Shown here one piece after another: positions 1-4,856 of a stretch of DNA of 13,418 nt. Source of the stretch: Chloroflexota bacterium (GTDB taxonomy: Bacteria > Chloroflexota > Limnocylindria > QHBO01). Numbering within the stretch: position 1 is the stretch's first letter; each line of letters begins with the position of its first letter. The notes beneath the pieces were generated by a model that searched no databases, had not been told where the DNA came from, and was given only the letters and a program-made list of their open reading frames with translations. The position numbers and the translations under genes are program-made. Location: positions 1 through 13,418 of the forward strand of contig VBKA01000048.1 in NCBI GenBank assembly GCA_005879815.1, written 5' to 3'.

Positions 1-78
1 CTCGAGGTTGAGGTCGTTCACGGCGAGGACGTCGCCGGGGTAGCGCTTGACCATGTGGTCAAAGGTCACCGTGGCCAT
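1..78 (-). CDS. Sugar-type ABC transporter ATP-binding protein, N-terminal fragment (cut by window edge)
   Basis: Only the first 26 codons lie in the window. They read MATVTFDHMVKRYPGDVLAV followed by NDLNLE. This is the usual opening of MalK/UgpC/MsmX-type ATPases: first beta strand, the aromatic A-loop Tyr (Y13) that stacks on the adenine of ATP, then the strand leading to the Walker A loop. By family, such a protein drives a sugar or polyol importer as a homodimer at the inner face of the membrane. The ATG at 78 is supported by a strong AAGGAGG ribosome binding site (complement of 91-97), 12 nt upstream. The Walker motifs lie outside the window, so the substrate cannot be named. It is divergent from the ParB-like gene at 204. 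Confidence 0.8.
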   Translation of the reverse strand, partial: MATVTFDHMVKRYPGDVLAVNDLNLE

Positions 79-203
79 CTGAGGATGCTGCCTCCTTGAA
101 CTCCGGAAGCGGGTGGGCGGGGGCCGTGCCCTGCCGGCATGATAGTACCCACGGCAACAGCATCGAGGAACGTGGCCATTGAGCGCGCGACACCCATGAG
201 CCG
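79..203. promoter_or_regulatory. Divergent intergenic region with weak promoter candidates
   Basis: These 125 bases separate two divergent genes. On the minus strand a TACTAT hexamer (complement of 142-147) could be a -10 for the ABC ATPase, with a poor -35 (TTCCTC, complement of 165-170) 17 nt upstream. On the plus strand GATAGT (141-146) is a 4/6 -10 match for the ParB-like operon. No operator-like repeat or terminator was seen. The ParB-like start at 204 has no Shine-Dalgarno sequence. Confidence 0.35.
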
Positions 204-857
204 ATGCGACTGAAGACCCTGGGCGCACGGTGGCGGCAGGCGCGCGAGCCGCTCGCGTCCATGTTCGATCGCCACCCCGACGCCCTGTCCGGGAGCCGAC
301 ATCCGAGGGGCCTCGAAATCGTGCCGCTCGCTGCCATCGTGGGCACGGCGCGGAGCCCTTCGCAGAACACGAACGACTTCCTGCCACTTCCGCAGCTGCG
401 CGGCACAAACTGGGAGTCTCGCTGGCAGCGCATCCAGCAGGCGACTTCCAAGCTGGCCGTCTTGCCGCCGGTCGAGCTGGTGAAGGTCGGCGACGAGTAC
501 TGGGTGGTCGACGGGCACAACCGGATCGCGGCGGCCCTGCGCAACGGAGCAGCGGCCGTGGACGCGGACGTCACCGAGCTCCTGCCGCCGGGCAGGACCT
601 CCACCTCACACCCGGGCTCCGGGCCGACCTCGCTGCTTGGGTCGGAAGAGCTGCGCCAGGCGGGGGAGGGACGGTTTTCACCGACCACCGAGGTGTTGCG
701 AGGCGGACCGTCACGGGTCGAGATCGCGCGGAGCGCCGAGGAAGCAGAGGCAGCCGAAGCGGTCTTCGAGGCCATGCAGCGCGACGCGGAGGAGTCGTCG
801 AAGTCGGCCAGCGAGGCACGAGCGGAGGAGGCGCAACCCGAGGAGGGGCAGCCGTGA
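204..857 (+). CDS. ParB/sulfiredoxin-fold domain protein
   Basis: 217 residues. Residues 37-65 resemble the ParB box I region (EIVPLAAIVGT, then DFLPLPQLRG). Residues 87-126 hold LPPVELVKVGDEYWVVDGHN at 87-106, followed by RIAAALRNG. The DGHNR motif at 103-107 matches the nucleotide-binding loop of the ParB/Srx fold (GxHR in sulfiredoxin, GERR in ParB). No helix-turn-helix domain follows, so it is unlikely to be a chromosome-partitioning ParB. The tail from about 172 is Ala/Glu-rich, acidic and probably disordered. ATG 204 is the only usable start in frame, because a stop lies at 180-182; no ribosome binding site is visible. The stop overlaps the GTG of the phosphoesterase by 4 bases, so the two are probably co-translated. 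The fold is fairly certain; the function is unknown, with nucleotide binding or hydrolysis as the reasonable guess. Confidence 0.72.
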   Translation: MRLKTLGARWRQAREPLASMFDRHPDALSGSRHPRGLEIVPLAAIVGTARSPSQNTNDFLPLPQLRGTNWESRWQRIQQATSKLAVLPPVELVKVGDEYWVVDGHNRIAAALRNGAAAVDADVTELLPPGRTSTSHPGSGPTSLLGSEELRQAGEGRFSPTTEVLRGGPSRVEIARSAEEAEAAEAVFEAMQRDAEESSKSASEARAEEAQPEEGQP

Positions 858-1585
858 CCAGCCGGCTTCGCGTCGCGTGGCCGGATACGCGCCTCTTCCG
901 ACGCCGCGGCGGGAGGCCGTACCGGATTCTTGCCCTGGCCGATGAGATCGACCCGAGCCTCGAATCGGCCGGGACACGCGCCCGCCTGGGGTCCGTCGAC
1001 CTGATCGTGGGTTGCGGCGACCTCCCGGTCGACTACCTGCGCTTCGTGACCGATGCCTTCGAGACGGTGCCGCTCGCCTACGTCAGGGGCAACCACGACG
1101 TGGGCGGCGACTGGGCGACCGGCGACGCGACGCAGATCCACCTGCCCGAGCCGCTCGCCGATGGACGTCCCTGGAGTGATGGTCAACTAACCGTCATCGG
1201 TTTCTCCGGCATCCCGCGGCATGGCGGTGGCGGCCTCCAGGTGGGGAGCTTCACGCGCGCCTCACAGGTGCTCGGCGCCTGGCTGCGCGTGGCGTGGCGC
1301 CCGCTGAGGGAGCCGATTCTCCTCGTGAGCCACGTGGCGCCGCGTGGGATCAACGACGGTCCCGACCCGCTGCACCGCGGCTCACGCGCGCTTCGCTGGT
1401 TGGCTCGGCGAGTCCGCCCGCCGCTGTGGCTGCATGGCCACACCACGCTCCTCACCCGGCGCCTCGAGGATCGCTCAGTACGTCGCGGCAGAACCCTCTT
1501 CTACAACGCCGCCGGCGCTGTCCTCGTGGAGCTGTGGCCGCCCGAGGCCGCGGGTATCACGGAGTCGGCCGAGGAGGCAGCGTGA
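854..1585 (+). CDS. Calcineurin-like metallophosphoesterase
   Basis: 243 residues from a GTG start that overlaps the preceding stop (GTGA). An upstream extension in this frame is open but runs across the ParB-like gene, so it was rejected. Calcineurin-fold motifs appear in order: Asp30 in LALADEID, GD at 55-56, GNHD at 79-82, SH at 159-160 and GHT at 195-197. These normally hold a two-metal centre that hydrolyses phosphomonoesters or diesters. The set is not fully canonical: the DxH of motif I reads DEID with no His, and the final GHxH reads GHTT, so one ligand from each motif is missing. There is no signal peptide, so it should be cytosolic. It sits between a ParB/Srx-fold protein and a membrane Rieske-like protein with 4-base overlaps on both sides, implying one transcript. 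The substrate is unknown. Confidence 0.85.
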   Translation: MTSRLRVAWPDTRLFRRRGGRPYRILALADEIDPSLESAGTRARLGSVDLIVGCGDLPVDYLRFVTDAFETVPLAYVRGNHDVGGDWATGDATQIHLPEPLADGRPWSDGQLTVIGFSGIPRHGGGGLQVGSFTRASQVLGAWLRVAWRPLREPILLVSHVAPRGINDGPDPLHRGSRALRWLARRVRPPLWLHGHTTLLTRRLEDRSVRRGRTLFYNAAGAVLVELWPPEAAGITESAEEAA

Positions 1586-2061
1586 GGAGCCAGCTGGGCC
1601 GCTACGCGGTGGCGACCGCGGTCGCCTTCCTCCTCCTGCTTGGCCTGCTGTTGCTCGTGCGACCGCTTATCTACAGCGTGGCTCCGCCACGCGATGATTC
1701 GGTGTACGCGGTCGCGACCACGGCTTCCGTGCCCGCGAGTGCTCCGCTCGTCAAGGATCTGCTGCTCAACGCCCCGCACGGACTGCTCGGCGAGCGTCGC
1801 AACGGCGAGCACGCCGCCATCACGGTCGTGATCTCGCGGAGCCTGACGGGCCTCTTTAATGTGGTGAACGCCTGGTCGCCGGTCGACGACTGTCCGCTCA
1901 CGGTCCGAGAGGATCGGCTGACCGATTGCCGCAGCCACGCATGGACCTTCGCAGGCGCCCCGTTCTCCGGCGGGGACCGACCGCTCCAGGCCTTTCCGGT
2001 CACCAACCAGAACGGCTCGCTCATCGTCGATTTCACGCACCCGGTGGACGCCGAAGGCTAG
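1582..2061 (+). CDS. Membrane-anchored protein with degenerate Rieske-like domain
   Basis: 159 residues, GTG start overlapping the phosphoesterase stop by 4 bases. Residues 9-30 form one strong hydrophobic segment after a short basic start, so the rest is probably outside the cytoplasm. Residues 91-153 resemble a Rieske [2Fe-2S] domain. The second cluster box is recognisable as DCRSHAWTFAG, with Cys116 and His119 spaced C-x2-H, followed by Gly/Pro-rich turns and the terminal strand GSLIVDF. The first box is not canonical: by alignment with CTHxGCPL, the ligand Cys and His fall on Ser99 and Val101, while Cys104 aligns with the disulfide Cys. The usual four-ligand cluster is therefore unlikely. 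It might bind another metal, or be a structural relative of cytochrome bc/b6f iron-sulfur subunits. The Rieske assignment is by eye from motif shape. Confidence 0.6.
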   Translation: MRSQLGRYAVATAVAFLLLLGLLLLVRPLIYSVAPPRDDSVYAVATTASVPASAPLVKDLLLNAPHGLLGERRNGEHAAITVVISRSLTGLFNVVNAWSPVDDCPLTVREDRLTDCRSHAWTFAGAPFSGGDRPLQAFPVTNQNGSLIVDFTHPVDAEG

Positions 2062-2071
2062 CGCCACCTAG

Positions 2072-2101
2072 GATGCGCGAAGCGCCTGACCCGGGCGCAT
2101 C
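2072..2101 (+). repeat. 7-bp inverted repeat upstream of the GlsB-like gene
   Basis: GATGCGC (2072-2078) and GCGCATC (2095-2101) are perfect complements around a 16-nt loop. They lie in the 62-base gap after the Rieske-like gene. No T-run follows, so it is a weak terminator candidate; a leader hairpin is the alternative. A TAnnnT hexamer (TAGGAT, 2069-2074) overlaps its left arm. Confidence 0.3.
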
Positions 2102-2123
2102 GGTCTCAAACTCTGGAGGAGCG

Positions 2124-2390
2124 ATGCCTGACCTTGGCATCATTGGGTGGATCGTGGTTGGCCTGCTGGCCGGCGCCATGGCGGGCTTCTTCGTTCCGGG
2201 CCGCGAGCGCTACGGCTGCCTGGGAACGACGCTGATCGGGATCCTGGGCGGCATCCTGGGCGGCTGGATCTGGACTCAGGTCCTCGGGCAAAGTCCGGCG
2301 AGTGGGCTGCTGGGGGCGTTGCTCATCGCGATCCTTGGCAGTGCCATCGTCCTGCTGGTGCTCCGCGCCGCAAGGGGTCGCGAGCCCTAG
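2124..2390 (+). CDS. GlsB/YeaQ/YmgE-type (transglycosylase-associated) small membrane protein
   Basis: 88 residues with three hydrophobic segments: about 5-23, 32-52 and 61-80. Glycine-rich helices such as GTTLIGILGGILGGWIW are typical of the Transgly_assoc family of inner-membrane stress proteins. The characteristic opening (GIIGWIVVGLLAGAMAGF) and the loop motif PGRERYGCLGT are both present. Length matches the family norm of 80-90 residues. Its biochemical role is not established even in characterised members, which are induced by acid or osmotic stress. The start is fixed by GGAGGA (2115-2120), 3 nt before ATG. It is 62 bases after the Rieske-like gene on the same strand and could be the last gene of that operon or have its own promoter. 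It converges with the PAC2 gene. Confidence 0.88.
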   Translation: MPDLGIIGWIVVGLLAGAMAGFFVPGRERYGCLGTTLIGILGGILGGWIWTQVLGQSPASGLLGALLIAILGSAIVLLVLRAARGREP

Positions 2391-2440
2391 CCAGGGCTGA
2401 CGCCGCCGACCAGGCGACATCCGGTGCCGCTGAGCGGCAC
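2383..2440. terminator. Candidate bidirectional terminator hairpins between convergent genes
   Basis: Two perfect inverted repeats lie here. AGCCCT (2383-2388) pairs with AGGGCT (2393-2398) around a 4-nt loop that includes the GlsB-like stop codon. GTGCCGC (2424-2430) pairs with GCGGCAC (2434-2440) around a 3-nt loop. The second sits 8 bases from the PAC2 stop. Neither has a T-run, so they are not classical rho-independent terminators, but their place between convergent genes is suggestive. Confidence 0.4.
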
Positions 2441-2448
2441 GAGCTGCC

Positions 2449-3321
2449 TCAGTTCAGGCGGGTCCCGCCCTCTCCGCCCCGGTCCCCTCCGCCGCGATCC
2501 TTCAGGAAGCGCTCGATGTCGGCGATCAGGTCATCGCCAACCGGCAGGCGTGCCTGGTCGGCCATCTCCTCGAGACGCTCGACGTGCGCCTTGGTGCGCT
2601 CGTCAGCATCGGTCGCGGCGTCGAGGAGCGCGCGGGTTTCCAGCGCCTGCATGGGCAGCTCGCCGAGCGGTGGCTCGAAGCCCAGGTAGTGACCGACGTG
2701 GCTCAGCAGCTCGATCGCGGCCTGCGGATACGCGGCCGATAGGTAATGAGGGACCTGGGCATAGAAGCCGACGGATGGAACGCCGCTCGCCGAGACCCCG
2801 AGCTCCAGGACGGAGAGTGCGGCGGATGGGACGCGCAGCCGGCCATCCGGCCCCTGGGCCACGCCATCCGGCAGCAACCCGCGGACGGACGCTGTTCCGA
2901 GGACCGGAACGGGTCGCGTGTGCGCCACCGCCGCCGGGATGGAGCCGAGGCTCACCCAGGTGGAAACGCCCAGCTTCCTGACAAGGCCAGTGAGCTCCGA
3001 GGAGAGCTCGTGCCATCGAAAGTCGGGCTCAGGTCCGGTCAGCACCAGCAGGTCGCGCTCACCAAATCGCGATGCGCGAAGGGCGAGCTCAGGCCACTCG
3101 AGCGACTGCAGCGTCCCGTCCAGGATGTCGAGGGTTGGCCGCCGCGCCCGGTAGTCGAAGAGACGGTCCGCGTCGAATGAGGCCACCACCTGGCTGGTGT
3201 CCCCGAGCAGCTGCCGGGCGGCCAGCGTGCCGGCGCTGCCCGCATCTACCCAGCCGTCGAAGGCGGCGACCAGGATCGGACTGTCGAGCGTGACCGACTC
3301 GACCAGGCGGAAGAGGGGCAT
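2449..3321 (-). CDS. PAC2 family protein (proteasome assembly chaperone-like)
   Basis: 290 residues. The opening (SPILVAAFDGWVDAGSAGT at 14-32) is the PAC2 signature of a beta strand followed by a Gly/Ala-rich turn. It continues with FDADRLFDYRARRPTLDI and DLLVLTGPEPDFRWHE, both typical of bacterial PAC2 proteins. Residues 234-275 (from about DAATDADERTK) are charged and helical, followed by a Gly/Arg-rich tail. PAC2 proteins are related to eukaryotic proteasome assembly chaperones and to archaeal homologues. Bacterial members are frequent in actinobacteria and Chloroflexota, but their role is not settled. The ATG at 3321 has no Shine-Dalgarno sequence; a TATTCT hexamer ends 6 nt before it, suggesting a leaderless transcript. 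It lies 48 bases downstream of the Gfo/Idh/MocA gene on the same strand. Confidence 0.88.
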   Translation of the reverse strand: MPLFRLVESVTLDSPILVAAFDGWVDAGSAGTLAARQLLGDTSQVVASFDADRLFDYRARRPTLDILDGTLQSLEWPELALRASRFGERDLLVLTGPEPDFRWHELSSELTGLVRKLGVSTWVSLGSIPAAVAHTRPVPVLGTASVRGLLPDGVAQGPDGRLRVPSAALSVLELGVSASGVPSVGFYAQVPHYLSAAYPQAAIELLSHVGHYLGFEPPLGELPMQALETRALLDAATDADERTKAHVERLEEMADQARLPVGDDLIADIERFLKDRGGGDRGGEGGTRLN

Positions 3322-3327
3322 GCCGCA

Positions 3328-3333
3328 AGAATA
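3328..3333 (-). promoter_or_regulatory. Putative -10 element, leaderless promoter of the PAC2 gene
   Basis: The minus strand reads TATTCT here, 6 nt before the ATG at 3321, with no Shine-Dalgarno sequence between them. Transcription starting about 6-7 nt downstream would begin at the start codon. No convincing -35 is visible. The spacing is identical at the Gfo/Idh/MocA and arsR genes. Confidence 0.45.
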
Positions 3334-3349
3334 CGGCGCATTCGACCCA

Positions 3350-3365
3350 GCCGCCCGCAGGCGGC
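3350..3365 (-). terminator. Candidate terminator hairpin downstream of the Gfo/Idh/MocA gene
   Basis: GCCGCC (3350-3355) and GGCGGC (3360-3365) form a perfect 6-bp G+C stem with a 4-nt loop, starting 4 bases after the oxidoreductase stop codon. No T-run follows on the minus strand. It could insulate the PAC2 gene, which appears to have its own start signal. Confidence 0.35.
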
Positions 3366-3369
3366 CAGC

Positions 3370-4530
3370 TCAGAAAGTGGTCTCCGTGTCGTGCGAGCGC
3401 CCGTCGCGGACCGACTCATAGCCCTTGAGGATGACGTCCAGCACGTGCCGGGCGTGCTCGGCGGTCAGGAGGGGCTTCTCCTCGCCACGCAGGCAGGCAA
3501 CGAAATGCGCGACGCCGGTCTCCACCACCGGGCGCGCCTCCAGCGGCGGAGGCAGCCCGATTCCGTGCACCCAGCCCTCGAGCCCAAGCGCGCTGTCGTC
3601 ATCGAGGTACAGGCTGGCGGAGGAGTCCTTGTCGTACTGATCGCCCGGGAAGCTCATCGTGGCTCCCGTGAAGTGCAGCTCCAGCCAGGGCGCCAGGGTG
3701 CTTGCGGTCGCGGAGCTGGAGAGCAGCTGCCCCAGCCCGCCGCCGACGAACTCGAGGTTCATGAGCACATGATCCGGCGCCGTCACCGGAATGGTCGCAC
3801 CGGCGAGCGGGCCGCCCCGCACGACGCGTTCGGGCTTCCCGATGGCACCCATGGCCTGGACGCGGCGCACCGGACCCATGAGCGCGGTCATCGCGTGCAG
3901 CCGATAGATGCCGTGGTCGACGACCGGTCCGACGCCTGCGCCGTAGAACGGCGTGGGATCGCCGGTGTATTCGCGCCAGGCTGCCGGCCCCGGGTCTGCG
4001 TACTGGGCGACCACGAGGGTCAGGGGTCCGTACCGCTGCGAAGCCACGATCTGGTTGAGCCATTGGAAGCGGCGGGTGGCGGCGATCGCCGGAGCGCAGA
4101 GGAGGAGCAGGTCACGCGCTGAAGCCGTGTGGATGAGCCGATCGGCCTCGGCCAGGGTCGCGGCGATCGGCTTCTCGGAGAACACAGGGACGCCAGCCTC
4201 CAGGCAGGCCTGGCTGACGCTTGCGTGGAGCGGCGCGGGCGTCAGGTTGATCGTGGCGTCCAGGTTCGCTTGCTCGAGCATCGCGGCGAGGTCGGTGTAG
4301 GCCGTCGCGCGTGGCGACCAGCCATCGACCGTGTGTACAGCCCGCTCCGCGGCGCCCGGTTGCGAGTCGCAACAGGCGACGACCTCCACCCCGGCGGCGT
4401 GCTCGCTCAAGGCGGGGAGGTACCGGCGGTGGGCCACGTCGCCGCACCCCACGATTCCGAACCGCAGCTTCCGATTCGGCGGCCGATCGACGGCCCAGCG
4501 TGGCTCGATTGTCACCGAGGTCGCGCTCAC
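3370..4530 (-). CDS. Gfo/Idh/MocA family NAD(P)-dependent oxidoreductase
   Basis: 386 residues from a GTG start. The Rossmann fold begins at about 22 (LRFGIVGCGDVAHRRYLPAL), with the dinucleotide loop GxxGCGD at 25-31. The family hallmark EKP sits at 119-121 in VFSEKPIA; Lys120 is the usual catalytic or cofactor-contacting lysine. The C-terminal alpha/beta domain includes GPVVDHGIYRLHAM (201-214), where Asp205 and His212 occupy positions that normally contact the substrate. Length is normal for the family, which oxidises or reduces sugars, inositols and related polyols with NAD(P). A substrate cannot be deduced, although the sugar-type ABC ATPase at the left edge fits a carbohydrate-using lifestyle. 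The start lacks a ribosome binding site and has TACGCT 6 nt upstream. It is divergent from tRNA-His. Confidence 0.9.
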   Translation of the reverse strand: MSATSVTIEPRWAVDRPPNRKLRFGIVGCGDVAHRRYLPALSEHAAGVEVVACCDSQPGAAERAVHTVDGWSPRATAYTDLAAMLEQANLDATINLTPAPLHASVSQACLEAGVPVFSEKPIAATLAEADRLIHTASARDLLLLCAPAIAATRRFQWLNQIVASQRYGPLTLVVAQYADPGPAAWREYTGDPTPFYGAGVGPVVDHGIYRLHAMTALMGPVRRVQAMGAIGKPERVVRGGPLAGATIPVTAPDHVLMNLEFVGGGLGQLLSSSATASTLAPWLELHFTGATMSFPGDQYDKDSSASLYLDDDSALGLEGWVHGIGLPPPLEARPVVETGVAHFVACLRGEEKPLLTAEHARHVLDVILKGYESVRDGRSHDTETTF

Positions 4531-4536
4531 ATCTGA

Positions 4537-4542
4537 AGCGTA
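4537..4542 (-). promoter_or_regulatory. Putative -10 element, leaderless promoter of the Gfo/Idh/MocA gene
   Basis: The minus strand reads TACGCT, exactly 6 nt (TCAGAT) before the GTG at 4530. It matches TAnnnT, the best conserved part of a -10 box. There is no Shine-Dalgarno sequence and no clear -35. Support comes mainly from the same spacing at two other genes in this window. Confidence 0.4.
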
Positions 4543-4581
4543 CGCTCGGCCAGCCAGATCGGGCTGGGGAACGTCTTCCGC

Positions 4582-4587
4582 TATAAT
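4582..4587 (+). promoter_or_regulatory. Promoter -10 (TATAAT) for tRNA-His
   Basis: A perfect TATAAT stands in a G+C-rich context, 48 bases before the mature tRNA 5' end. This implies a leader of about 42 nt to be trimmed by RNase P. The expected -35 position (around 4559-4564) reads tcgggc and is a poor match. The cyclase gene downstream may also be read from this promoter. Confidence 0.65.
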
Positions 4588-4635
4588 CGCCAGCCGCGCT
4601 CCTGGCCTGTCTCCGGGCAGTTGAGCACCCTCGGC

Positions 4636-4712
4636 GGTGGCCTTAGCTCAACCGGCAGAGCATCGGATTGTGGATCCGAAGGTTACGGGTTCGACCCCCG
4701 TAGGCCACCCCA
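4636..4712 (+). tRNA. tRNA-His (anticodon GTG)
   Basis: A full cloverleaf can be folded by eye. The acceptor stem is GTGGCCT (4637-4643) with AGGCCAC (4702-4708). The D-arm is GCTC/GAGC, the anticodon stem TCGGA/TCCGA encloses loop TTGTGGA, the variable loop is AGGTT, and the T-arm is ACGGG/CCCGT with loop TTCGACC. The anticodon GTG reads His codons. The tRNA-His hallmark is present: an extra G at position -1 (4636) opposite discriminator C73 (4709). The next bases, 4710-4712, are CCA, so the 3' end appears to be encoded. It supplies histidyl-tRNA for translation. A truncated VOC gene begins directly downstream. Confidence 0.97.
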
Positions 4713-4768
4713 CTCAGCCCTTGACTGCGGGTCCGGGGCCGGGTGTATCACTTACCGGAACCAGCAAC

Positions 4769-4852
4769 GTCATGGGCATGGGCGAATTCGCGCACTTCCG
4801 CGATCCCGACGGCAACCTCATCGGGCTGTGGCGCGACGCACCCGAGGGATAG
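4769..4852 (+). pseudogene. C-terminal remnant of a VOC/glyoxalase-fold protein
   Basis: The frame ending at TAG 4850-4852 encodes VMGMGEFAHFRDPDGNLIGL then WRDAPEG. This is the canonical last strand-turn-strand of VOC (glyoxalase/bleomycin-resistance fold) proteins, where the segment reads GMGxFAxFxDPDGNxIGLW and contains a metal-ligand region. A whole VOC domain has about 115-130 residues. Here everything before this segment is missing, and within 57 bases upstream lies the 3' end of tRNA-His. No other VOC-like segment was found upstream. The stop is 4 bases before the cyclase ATG, so an ancestral VOC-cyclase operon seems likely. The 4713-4768 stretch between the tRNA and this remnant holds nothing recognisable. 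Confidence 0.75.
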
Positions 4853-4856
4853 GTCC

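Noticed and set aside
59..1186. 375-codon minus-strand open frame over the ParB-like and phosphoesterase genes
   Set aside because: No recognisable domain, skewed Ser/Arg/Pro composition, and it overlaps the well-supported ABC ATPase start and two motif-bearing plus-strand genes.
4743..4856. Upstream ATG extending the cyclase protein by 38 residues
   Set aside because: The extension is low-complexity and runs out of frame through the VOC remnant; class III cyclases of this type begin about 15 residues before FTDIEGST, which fits ATG 4857.
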